DNA from: Symbiodinium natans
Taxonomy: Eukaryota; Sar; Dinophyceae; Suessiales; Symbiodiniaceae
DNA length: 64,000 nt
Direction of reading: 5' to 3'
Assembly (NCBI GenBank): GCA_905221605.1
Contig: CAJNDS010002590.1
Span: 1,055,918 to 1,119,917 of the forward strand
This document shows, piece after piece, positions 36,796-47,383 of the stretch. The number at the start of each line of letters is the position of its first letter. Positions within the stretch are counted from its first letter, which is position 1. The notes below the pieces were generated by a model. The model was given only the letters and a program-made list of their open reading frames with translations, did no database searches and was not told the DNA's origin. Made by a program: the position numbers and the translations under genes.

Positions 36796-38944
36796 CTTGG
36801 CTTTCAGATTCGGCCGGTACGTATCTTTCGTGCGTGCAGGCTCGAGAGTGCCGACGGCTTCGGGGTTTGGTTTTCTGTGATCCAGGACAGCCCGCGGTTG
36901 AGGTGCCTTGGTTCGTTTGTGGCGCGTAGTTTGGGGTGTAAAGATCTGTGCCAAGGGGCCGCGGATGACTGAATCGTTCTACAAGACAGGAGGTTAAAGG
37001 CCTGTCCTCATCGTACATGTGCTCTTGACCTCGTCTACTGGCCCATCAAAAATGAGTCTCGCTCAACCTCAGGAAAAACGCTTGGGTTGTGGGTCTCGGA
37101 GCACCAGTGTGCATCGAGGGAAACTAGTCCAAAAGCTTGGCGTGGTCTGCAGGGTATTCCAACTCTAGTCCCCGCGATCTTCGGAACATCTTCAAGCATA
37201 TTTGAAACGCTTAAGACACGAAGCCCAAGTAGCTCATTGCAATGCAAAACGTGAAGAGGGAAGGAGCTCATGGCTGGGAAGTTGAGCGCGCGGTGGAGGT
37301 GATTGGACGGTCCGGCAACATCCCTTTTCAGTCCTTGTAAGTCCTTGAAGACTACCTTCGCGCCAGTAATTAGAAAAGAACATGCACAATATTGGCAGCC
37401 GAAGATTCTTACCGATACCTCGCTCCGCCTGGTGCGGACTTCCTCCTCGTAGCCTGGCTATAAACGGCTGAGCATATTTGCAGGGCGCCTCTACCATCCC
37501 CCCGACAAGGACCCAAGCCTCAATGTGAACCCGAACTCAATCTGTCAACATGCTTTCTCGATCTTGTTACAGTTTGTCAACTTGGTATGTTCCTAATCGA
37601 ACATCGATTGACCATATACGGACCGATTCTCAAACCTAAATCAAAGTCAAATGTATATGCCCTATAAACCCCTAGAAACCCTGCGAACCCTATAAGCCCT
37701 TTAGACCCCCAAAAAGGAAAACCCGATGTGAAGCCCTCACAGTGGGTGGCCTCGCAGCTCGGATCGTAGCTCGCGCAACTCATCGGCACCCGGCGCGGCC
37801 TCCCCTTCCTTCGCCCGAGTCGGGCCAAGCCGATCGGCTGCCTCGTGGGATCGTTTAAGTGGTCTCCATGCCTGGAAGTTCGCATTGTTTTTGCGCTTTG
37901 TCTGGAAGGGTCGATGTTAAATGCCGAAGTTCGGGAGGAGAACTCCAGAAGCCCACGCAGTCTGGCATCGCAGTTGCTGTCACGAGATAATTGAGCAATA
38001 GCCGCGAATTTCGAATGCCCCACCTCCATTTCCTGAACCGCCATGAAGCACCCTAATGCGGTGACCCAAGTCCAAAGCAAGACGATCATGACAACCCGTC
38101 TACTTGGTCATCATTCAAACCCCATGATACCCCAAAGTACGAAGCTTTACCCTCGGGCCTTGGCGAGGAAGCGCTTCCGCGCTGCCACCGCCTCTTGCGC
38201 CCTCTCCTGCGTCTCTTTGCAATTGGGCGACTTGACAGGTTCGGCTTGGCTTCTCTCGTTTAAGCGAACCCTGACAATAAGCGCCCATACTGCTCCGTAC
38301 TTCCATGCTGCTCATAACATCCACCAGCCGCGTGCCTTAGCCTGCCTCAGCGTGACCCCCCGCGCTTCTGCGAGCGGGGAGTCGTTGGACGTCGTCTTTC
38401 GCTCCTGCCCATGACTATTTCCGTTCCTTGGCTGTGGAGAAATCTTGGAACATCTTCTTCGACAACAAGCTGCTGTCGATCCATGCACAGTAAATCTTCA
38501 ACAATCCCTATGAAGCACAACCCGAATTACACCTAAGCCCTATAGACCCTAATGTTGAGAGGAGATTTCAGACAGTGGGCATGCTGCAGGCCAACACCTC
38601 CGACTACCGTGGATGTTTGGTCCAAAGGACATGAAGCTGGCAGGCAAGCCCATGATGGTTGTATAGTGTATGGCCTGTGGGCAAGCCTAAGACCAACGAT
38701 TCGACCCACATTTTAGCAAAGAAGCAGCACTCCTACTTGTGCAGAGAACGGAGCAGTGCAGCAAACAGGACAGCATACAGGTTCGTTTTTTTCGTGCGAT
38801 GGTGGAAAAATGGAGATCCAATTCGATAGAGCCATGTCTTTTCTCCCTGCCTTCGCTGCTCGACCTGCTGGACACCCTCCGGGGTTTCAGCACCTAAACC
38901 CTTTTTGCCACTGGACTGAAGGCAAGCCAGCTCCCATGCATGCA

Positions 38945-39010
38945 CCTAAACCCTAAACCCTAAACCCTAAACCCTAAACCCTAAGCCCTAAGCCCTAAAC
39001 CCTAAACCCT
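38945..39010 (-). repeat. Interstitial telomere-like array, nine CCCTAAA-type units
   Basis: Nine tandem 7-base units, seven of them CCCTAAA and two CCCTAAG. The motif equals the plant and dinoflagellate telomere repeat TTTAGGG read on the minus strand. Ordinary sequence continues on both sides, so this is not a chromosome end. Confidence 0.9.
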
Positions 39011-39499
39011 TTTCTGGCCCTGCTGAGCCCCGACGAAGCTTGCCGTCCAGGGCTCAGGCGCTCCCAGAGATCGCGAGAAAAGCGCGCTGCTTTTCCTGAG
39101 CTCCATAAAACCCCCCCCCCCCAGGCCTCGAAGTATTCACGCGTGTCCATTTTGTGAACTCATGCAAGGCCCTAATTCTTGTTTTCAGGACCTTCTGCCG
39201 TTAACCCTTAAGCAACACCGCAGAACCTACCAGAGCCCAGCAGCCGGGGTCGCTGAAAGCTCCATCTAAGTCGACTGTCTGATCGTCGCGGACCTGCCCA
39301 GCAACATCAAACTCACTCCACGCTGCCCTGAAATGTCAGGTGTCCTCAATACACAGTTTGGGTCAGGTACGTCGAGAAGCAATTTTCGCACACACTTGCC
39401 AATTTTCGCCGAGCCACATACCAGGAGAGCCGCCTTGCCAACAGCAAAAACTGCATCTTTGCGGAAGGAATGGAGGTGCAATCTTCTCAACTCCCAAAA

Positions 39500-39523
39500 A
39501 CCCTAAACCCTAAACGCCCTAAA
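39500..39523 (-). repeat. Short CCCTAAA units
   Basis: Two CCCTAAA units and one CGCCCTAAA variant, 86 bases left of the 124-bp inverted-repeat element. Confidence 0.75.
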
Positions 39524-39608
39524 CACCTGATGAGAAGAGCGGACAGCTTCGCACGCTGGCCTTTGAAACTCTACGCGCGCGAAAGCGGCCGAGAACCGAA
39601 GCCCTTGC

Positions 39609-39732
39609 GACATGTCTTGGGGACCATGTTCCCCCTACTAAGTAAAACAGTCCTTAATGGAGATTCTAATAGGGGGGTACTATAATCCCCATTAAGGACT
39701 CTTAGTATAAGGGGAACATCCCAAGACATGTC
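39609..39732. mobile_element. 124-bp inverted-repeat (MITE-like) element
   Basis: Begins and ends with GACATGTC, and the two halves are near-complementary: left arm GACATGTCTTGGGG, ATGTTCCCC, ACTAAG, AGTCCTTAATGG; right arm the reverse complement, with indels of about 4 bases. The transcript could fold into one hairpin. Partial relatives of the right arm occur at 21333-21392 and 30241-30286. It encodes nothing. Target-site duplication could not be separated from the terminal palindrome. Confidence 0.7.
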
Positions 39733-40561
39733 CATGAACTGCCTTGCACGCCAGGGCGGGGTTGATACCGCAGGGACGCTGAAGCGGCGACACGAATCTG
39801 GGAATCTCGAGGAACTCTTGGACTACCCAGAGCCACGCGTGCAATCAAGTAATTCCTCCATGTGAAAAAAAAGAAAAGGAGCTTAGTTTTTCGGAGGCCG
39901 TGAACAAGAAGTGATCGCCAGGAAGCTCCGATACTCCCCGATGCACTCTAAGCCTCGATCCATCCGTTCCATGAAGATTCTCTCCCTTTGAACAGTCTCT
40001 AGTGCCGTTTAGCCTGAGACCCTTCATAAACATCCTCTACCATCCCTCAAAGCCGGGCCTGGGATCCGGGAGAGCTGCATTGCCACGAAAGCTGGCCACC
40101 TTTTCCATGGCGAAGACACTGCGAGACTTTGGGGGGGGGGGGAGCTTGCCGAGGCCCTTTTTTAAGGGAGCCCTCACCCGAGGGGCCTGGCGGATGGCAG
40201 CTTTCCCCTCAAGGAAACACACATCGGATTCTTGGCAGCCCAGTCAGTACTGCAACCATCATGTTCAAATGCATGTCCCGGAACCTGACCGGAATTGTGG
40301 TGCAGATTTCTCAATGTTCCCGACATTGCCAAGCGGGATCACGTTGTCATAATCTCCCCGACACTGTGTTTCAAGGTTTTCGGGTCATCTGACAATTTAA
40401 ATTGGTTCTATAGCCTTGATCTTCTGAGTTGAGCTTGAACAAAGCTGAAACTTAAGAGCATGAGCCCATCCCTCTTGCGTCTGAGCACAACAACCTGCCT
40501 TTCTGAGGGTAGTTTCATGGGCCCTTCATGTGGTCCCTAACCTCCTCTAAATGGTTCTGAT

Positions 40562-40618
40562 GTATGGGCCCTTGCTTTGTCTAGGGTATATACGGGGTAC
40601 CCTTTTAAGGGCCCATAC
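40562..40618. repeat. Hairpin with 12-bp perfect stem
   Basis: GTATGGGCCCTT (40562-40573) and AAGGGCCCATAC (40607-40618) are exact reverse complements around a 33-base loop that itself contains GGGTA...TACCC. No terminal duplication or coding sequence. It lies about 210 bases left of the unknown gene's last exon. Confidence 0.7.
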
Positions 40619-40829
40619 CAAGGGACCATGTAACTCCCCTTAGGGCCTTCTGAAAAGTTGAGCCCTAAAGTCTCTGCGCGGCGTCAGCCATAGAGTTGAA
40701 ACTCACTTTTCAAAGGTTCTCTACAGCTGCTTCCCTGGAGTAATTCGCGACAGTGGAAGCTTAAACCTTAAACACTGTTCCGGGATGCCTATTTGTTGAG
40801 GCGAGAGGGGGGGGTGGAAGGGCAAGGAC

Positions 40830-42079
40830 CTGCTTGGACTGCCAATCTGTTCCAGCCAGCTTCAGGATGTATTCCTCGAGCTGCTCGCCTTTCGCCACGA
40901 AATCATTAGCTTTGGCTTTAATCAATGCTAGCTGCTACGAGCTGAGAGCATCATGCTGGCGGCTGGAAGCAACTATACGTATAGGTCCAGCACCTTGCAC
41001 CAAGGAGCAAATCTTGGACAGCTGTGCTAGGTTCTTTGCCCGCTCCAACCTGCAGCGTGGCTGTCTAGCAGCGGCTATGAGGCGAGGCATGAAGAAGTTC
41101 AGGGCCCCTAAAGACCTGCGAGACAACGACTTGAACAAACAGCTTGAATGGCCTGACATAACCATCCAAATGCTGCTGGAAAGCGGACTGAGCACATCCG
41201 TCTCTATCTCATCTTGCTCGAGCTTGCAGGCAAAGTTCTGCAACTTGTTGCACAGGTTCCTGATTCTCTCGGACACATCACCTACTACTTTCAAGATACC
41301 TGACATTCAGTGACCCAGTCATGGATGCCACCGATCTTCGGATTGATGTCTAAGCTTTTGTGAAGGGGCCTGAAATCATGGAGGTGTCAAGCCAAAAACC
41401 TACCCTTGTGCCAGGCGTCTGATAGTCAATTAGCGCCAGCTGCTGGGCGCCCGAGAGGCTCACGGCAAACTCCCCGGAGGCCATGGCATCTCGCAGCTCT
41501 TTCCTTGGGACCCGGTGTCGGGGGACAAGCACCTACAAGGGCTATGCTACGTTAAGAGGGCAAACTCCGGAACGCCTCCGCCAAGAGGCCAACAGCAAGG
41601 TATCACCCCCTTAAACAGGCTGAACGTGACAGTACTTCGTCGCGATGGCTATCACTCTCACTGCGTGGTTCGCCGCCCCACCGAGGACAATCTTATGTTC
41701 ATTGCTGAGTTACTGCGTGTTTATGTGTGGACTGCCCCGGACAAAGCAAGGACTACCAGCGATTCAGCCTCAGCTGCTATCCCTGCTGCCACGTGCAGCT
41801 TTCAGTTGGCTTGCACCCCGGCCCTCGCAGCCCCACCATCCAAATGATATCATGCATGTTGGTATACTTCTCAGCGGATGCACAAAACTCGTCCGTACTC
41901 GCTCGAACGCAGAAAACGGCAAGTTTCCATGAGGCTCGATTCTATAGAAGCTCACAAAATACAGCCCCTTCATCATTTGCAGGTCCGAACGGCACAAACA
42001 CAACGTCCTTCAGGCGGCGCGACAAAGGGCAGGCAAAGTCGGGGCTTCCCCGGATCTGCTCAGCAACGGCATCCGGGTC
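40830..42079 (-). CDS. Unidentified gene, five phase-compatible exons
   Basis: Exons: 42079-41956 (41 codons, PDFACPLSRRLKDVVFVPFG), 41901-41817 (EKYTNMHDIIWMVGLRG), 41503-41404 (KELRDAMASGEFAVSLSGAQ), 41267-41001 (RIRNLCNKLQNFACKLEQDE and more), 40931-40830 (KANDFVAKGEQLEEYILKLA). Junctions 41956/41901 (phase 1), 41404/41267 (phase 0) and 41001/40931 (phase 0) keep frame with GT-AG introns of 54, 136 and 69 bases; an exon between 41817 and 41503 is probably missing. The last two exons look helical and charged. No family is recognised. Plus-strand sequence 41590-41840 is also open, and I cannot rule out that part of this is coincidence. Confidence 0.45.
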
Positions 42080-42094
42080 CTTTCCGGGTGCAGA

Positions 42095-42123
42095 TTTAGG
42101 GTTTAGGGTTTAGGGTTTAAGGG
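42095..42123 (+). repeat. Interstitial TTTAGGG units beside a splice acceptor
   Basis: Three and a half TTTAGGG units ending in TTTAAGGG. On the sense (minus) strand of the unknown gene they read CCCTAAA and end about 15 bases before the predicted acceptor at 42080. Confidence 0.85.
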
Positions 42124-45111
42124 TATATATATGCTAAACATATGTGAGTGTTGAGTAGCAAGCAAAGCCATGTGTTCTGCATTCTTGACGTGAGACGTCC
42201 TCACTGTCTGCCTCAGTCTCTTCCGCAACTGATCCCCGCAGCGGTGCGAAGACCTGAGGCAAAGACGCGCAACTAGAGAAATAACTACAAGGAAATGGGG
42301 GACCGCAAAACATGAGCAAATAAATACCAAATACATAAAAGAGAGAGAGGGAGATATATATATATATATACACAGAAAAATATAGATCATCAACAAGTCC
42401 AAGCTCAATTGTATGTCCATATATATATATATAAGTTTGGAGCCAGGGTTGTGTCGCATCGCTCTTGGCTTCTGGATTCCCTGAAAAAGCAACACCCCCG
42501 AGCTTTGAAAAACCCTTAGGGTCGTTGTCGAACCGCCCCGAGGCTTTGGGCCCGGGGGTCACGGATTCCTCTTCTATATAGACGCATACAGAATCTCAGA
42601 CGAACTAGATTGATCTATATCGGTTCCCACTCGCCCGCAAAAGCAACCTCTGCCTGCCAGGCCCTCAATCGTCAAACGCTGCAAACACGAATCCGACACG
42701 TTTGCTTGTAGAAGTTAAGTTAGAGAGAAGTTCAGTCAATGCCACAGGCGTTGCCCGCTGCACCCGCCGCAGCGGGTTGCGGCGCCGGCCGCGGCGCAGC
42801 AACGCCTCACTCGTTCGGGCTCGGGGTGCGGAAACTTTCTGATTTCATTCTACGCCGTATTTGTAGCCCCAAAGAACCGGAACTATAAGCAGGGGATGGA
42901 CAAAGCTAGGTTGGGGTACTTAACAGAGGCTGCCAGAACTTGCGCGCCCACCAACTCCTAAACGCGAAGGTCTTCCAATGACATGGCCAAGCGGGGTATG
43001 TCCAAAAAAGAACACGTTGCTTTCTGCATCTCCCCCTTGCACGAGGTAAGGCAGTGTTCTGGAAATCATGGCTAACTCCGCCTCTGCAAATAGCTTCAAA
43101 ATATCACTATATTGAAATCGTCAAGATCGAGCCCAACTATTTGCACAGGGAGCTCAGCCCAGCAGCCTCAGCAGCCCAACAGACCGAACCAACAAGCAGC
43201 CACCGAGCAGACCGGGACCAGCAGTGGAAACGAACCACAAGTCCATTTGATCTCGTAACAACGCTGCACGTTGCAACCCGGACATGACTCGACCATGACC
43301 TCACCAAGCAACTTGTGCTGGAAGCGTTTCTTGCGCTAATACGCTACAGCAGTGCCGATCGGAACACTCAATAAGTGTGCCTTTCGTAAGCACCCTCGGA
43401 TTCACATGACATGTTCGCTGTGGTTACGATCCGCATTCAGCCGAACATGCTCCGTCAGCATTTTCGGGGCCAGTAGTTCTACTGAAAAACTAGCAACGAC
43501 CAGCTTCCACCTGCTTTTGTTTTCCGTTGCAGCTCGGATCCCAAGTAAGCTATAGAAAAGCTCTCCCGGCTTGATTGCTCATGTCAAGAAAGCCAGAAAG
43601 CAACCCCTGAGGACCGAAGGCAGACAAGGCATGAAGGCTTCCGGACGCGTCACATACTTGCACCACACACAACAACGCGCCCCCACGTGCCCTCACGAGG
43701 CGACCATGCCATGCCAAGATGCGATGGTTGAGATGGCCGCCGGCCGAAGGAAGGCGCACCCTGCGGACTCGGACATCGAGCTCCGAGGGGTCCTGGCATT
43801 CGCAACGCTGAAGACAAAAAACGCCCCTCAAAGATATGGAGGTGTTGATCTCTAAGATGATAAGTCCCCCCTCAAAGGGGGAAGTCTCCAGGAAATAACT
43901 TAGCTTCACTTCCAGCAGGCGAAGCCAACTTTTACGCCCCACCCCCCGTTCAAGCCCAACATGACAGCGATTCAGATAGCAATGCGAAATATGATTACCT
44001 GACGTGCCTGTCTGTTAGTCATGGCCCCATGGCTGTGCCTCTGACGGGGCGCATCACGACACCTCGGCCGCCAAATGGGACCTGGGGCGTCCAAGGTATA
44101 AAGAGACATGAGCTGGTGGAGGTTGCTTCGAGTGGCAGTTTCATCCCCTTTCGCTTGCTAGTGTGCGGCACAAGCAAGCCGAACGGTTAAAGCGGAAGAG
44201 AGGTAAACCAGACAACAGGAAAGCACATGTATGGAAACATGAAGGAGCTGCTGCTCCTCCTTCTTTTGCTGTTTTTGTTGCTGAATACCTCCGCCATGCA
44301 TGCTTAACTCTTTTTCGTGCGGACCTTTGCTTTCTTGTCCGCCCATGCTTCCTGAATTCACCAGTATGCGTGCAGAATCCCTCGAGGAGCATGGGTTCGC
44401 CCGTGCATCCAATTCTCCCTCCTCCCTCCTCGCCTTAAGAATTCATCTCCTTCTCTCTCCTTCCACAATATTGTGTGCCGCTCGATGTCCGCAACTGCCA
44501 AGCACTTGAAGTTTGATGTCCTGCACTCGGAATAGAACTTGTGAACACTGGAGAAAAACAAAAGGCTGCTCAGGTCTCAGGGTCTCAGGGTCAGGCTCAA
44601 GCCAGGGGTGCGTGTGGCGAGGCTCAGCTCAGTGGCCATGGCTCTTCTGAACTAAAGGTGTTCTGAAGAAATGGCTTGTCGCCCCGGATATCGATTCTGG
44701 CTCGAGGTCTAGGTCTCGAGCGTGATGCAACATGATCTTTGGGCTCTTGAGCTAGTGAGCTAGTGGCTCACACTTCAGCTGGTAGTGCTTGGTGGTGGTC
44801 GCGGTTGCTGCCGTGCCTTCTGGAATGGCCTTCGTCCCAGAGACGAAGTGGGATGGTAAAGGTTTTACAGCATCAGGCATGACAAAAGGCACCTATCCAC
44901 TTCCTGAGCAGTGAAAAACACCGCGGAATAAAAGACCTCCTGTGGAGGCGTTGCCAATGCCAAATGGACTCTTGCAGCACAACGACAAGCCGTTGGTTGA
45001 TTCTTCAGTTTGGCTCGCCGGCACGAATTCAGCAGAGCAGAAAACATCCAAAGGCACCAGAAAAGAGTTCAACCCCTCGAATCTGGGATGTCTGGGCAAA
45101 AGCAGGATGTG
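42124..45111. other. No recognised gene
   Basis: Contains (TA)n runs near 42.4 kb. Both strands are open at 43550-43940 in overlapping frames without a motif. May be the region between the minus-strand genes to the left and any plus-strand gene to the right. Confidence 0.4.
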
Positions 45112-46152
45112 AAGTTTCGCCAGATGGCTTTCTCATGCACTCAGCTCCCTCCCGGCCTCGTCAAGCTTGCCCTGGACATGCTTCGACAAGACGACAAGGC
45201 TGATGTTTTGAGGGTCCCCTTTTGGAACTTTATTGGAACCCTTGAGGCGCGCGAGCTTACCCGACACCCTACTTAAAGACACGCTGTTGGACGAAGGAGA
45301 ATAAACTGCACATCTCCACCGCAGGCATGTTGAAAGACTGTTTAAATATGCACTGAAAGCACTCAAAAGAGCTGTGCTGCAACCTGGACCCCAAGACGAA
45401 ACTGCAAAAATAACGTGAAGTCCTTTGAAACATCGAAGACGCATTGAAGTGGGGACCCAATCATGGCAAGCGCTCCAGGCAGAATCTTCCCTTTTCCGGG
45501 CCTCTGAACTCTAGACTTCCAAAGTCTATTGAGTCTATTGAATTCAATCCTCAGACCATGCCTTCGCAAGCCGACTCCCCTTCAACGGCGCCTGCAGCTG
45601 CAGGGCAAAAGCCACCCCGGCCAGAGCGTTGCGGCTGTCAGGTTGCAGGCGCAAGCCAGCGCGGAAGGCCTGTGGAGACTGGGGGGGGCTTTCTCAATGT
45701 GCTATTAGCACTGCGAAGCCGAGTTTCAGGCTCCGCTTAGAGGCCAAGAGCATCGTGATGGAACCACACTTATTTTGGATGAAACATCATGCTACAAAGA
45801 GGGCTTTAAGGAGCACTTCGTTGTAACAAGGCCCTCGACCTCCCTGCAACCCCCCGAGCCTGCAGTGCTCGAGCGTGAGCGCCACACCTTCGGGCAATGA
45901 AGGCAACTGCTCGGCTACAACGAACGACACCAGCTTTCACTTAAGTGGGATCTCGGTGGAGCCAAGCACATGAACTTTTCGGCCGCTGCATCTCAAGGAT
46001 CAGGCAATTACCAACATGTCATGAGATCTTGGGTGACAGGTCGACCTCTTAGAGTCATGGAGTTGCTGAGGTCACGGCTGGAGGAGCGCATGGCCCAAAT
46101 TGACATGCAGGGTTTCCTGCACAGCTTCCAAGCCAGGACACCCGATGTCTGA
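45112..46152 (+). CDS. Possible plus-strand gene, unidentified
   Basis: Four plus-strand runs look protein-like: 45112-45214 (LVKLALDMLRQDDKADVLR before GTCCCC), about 45600-45670 (GKSHPGQSVAAVRLQAQASA), 45741-45835 (GTTLILDETSCYKEGFKEHF), and 46002-46152 ending TGA (PLRVMELLRSRLEERMAQID). No splice chain was proved and no family is recognised. The first run is also open on the minus strand. If real, it would sit inside a CDC16 intron on the opposite strand. Confidence 0.3.
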
Positions 46153-46841
46153 TGCTCTTGTCAAAGGCGCACCACTCTGTCAGGCCTACTGGCCTACTTG
46201 CAAGGCTTGAGTGGCTTTGTGGTATGGAACTCTATATCTTCAGGAATTCGCAAGACTCCTCGTATGCTTTTTGCCCCCCCCTCCCCCCCCCCCACCCCCC
46301 GCCGGAACTTCAATAACGAGATATGGTCCTTCTTGAGTGATGATTCTTTTTAAGGCATCTGCCGAGCCTCATGCTCGACAGCGTACCTACGGGACCTATA
46401 TATAGGTCAGGGGGCGATCAGACAGAAAAGTGTGGGCAAACGTTGGGGGTGGACCCTAAGCTCAGGCTTGTACTGCGGGGCTGAGGGAAGTTAAATGGCT
46501 GCTGCTGTGGTCTCCGGTTGCGGAATGTCGACTCATTAGCTGCTTGCTGGCTCCTCCGGATCGCTGGAGAGGCTGACGGCACGCTCAAGCAGCTCACACG
46601 CCTGCTCGGCTGGAGGGCTTAGGTTAAGCTTGGGGTGTTGGGGCAAGGAAGGCGAACCGTCCGCCCATTTCAGCACCTTCTCCCCCCGCAACACCCCAAT
46701 CTCTGGAATGCCACATAGCTGCGGCGGGAGGGGGGTGGGGATAATTCTCCAAGTCCGAGCCAACAAGTCGGCAGGGGGTTTTTCCGGCTCCAAACCGCTT
46801 GGTAAAAGCTTACCATCCTTTACCACCGATGCAGATCTCAC

Positions 46842-47383
46842 CGATTCACGTGATCTCTCAGAAGGCCGCGGGCCTCCTCGTAGCTGTGCTTGTGGTAGGC
46901 CACGACGCCCAGCCTTGTCAGGACATGTCAGGCTGCGGTTGCTTGAGCCTGTCTAATCAGACCAAGGTGCTCATTGTAGACGTGTGGGTCTGTTGGCATC
47001 AAGGATCGGGCAAATTCCTTGGCTGGAGCAGAAAGCCTCTCTAAGCAGCCAGCTAAGATTCTGAGAGACTCGGTCTCACGGCTTCGGGCGGCGGGTGCAG
47101 GGCGACATTGCTTCCGCTTGAAAGCATTCTGCCGGTTTTACAAGGCAATTTGCCAACTGATGCTGATGAGTGGGACAAAAGTCGTGCGGAATAGGATCTC
47201 AAGATGTGAGTGGAGCTTTGGGAAGTGTCGGGGCGAACTGTTGTGGCCAGTGTTGGGGACCTTGACATGACACTAGCGAGAGCCGGAAGCCTCTGAAGGT
47301 TCACAGTGCACCTCCTGGGTGCAACCGAGGCTCTAAGCACTGCTGCGCTAGCTGCAGTGAGTTTGTGCGCACGTACTCCATGC
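46842..47383 (-). CDS. CDC16/APC6-like exons, central TPR region
   Basis: Three phase-linked exons. 47383-47339 encodes GMEYVRTNSLQLAQQ, 47022-46971 encodes KEFARSLMPTDPHVYN, and 46913-46842 encodes LGVVAYHKHSYEEAR. Joined, they give the hallmark run GMEY.RT...LA......PTDP.VYNELGVVAYH of plant and animal CDC16, with the family's exact spacing between LA and DP. Introns: 47338-47023 (GC donor, CTCCAG acceptor) and 46970-46914 (GC donor, CAAG acceptor). The last exon ends CG before GTGAGA. The next exon, which should carry the WEP..NL.H repeat, was not located; sequence 46536-46780 is open on this strand but does not look like a TPR. Confidence 0.8.

Larger units (their letters stand above)
35776..40561. 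other. Mostly non-coding; elements and weak candidates
   Basis: Besides the listed elements and the 36.7-kb candidate, minus-strand 38089-37577 is open for 170 codons with a hydrophobic start (IVLLWTWVTALGCFMAV), and minus 39990-39880 reads RERIFMERMDRGLECIGEYR to a stop. Neither has a recognised family or splice partner. Confidence 0.4.

Noticed and set aside
46536-46780. Minus-strand open stretch after the CDC16 LGVVAYH exon (LCGIPEIGVLRGEKVLKW)
   Set aside because: It does not resemble the next TPR of CDC16, and linking it in frame would need a 44-base intron. Left unassigned.
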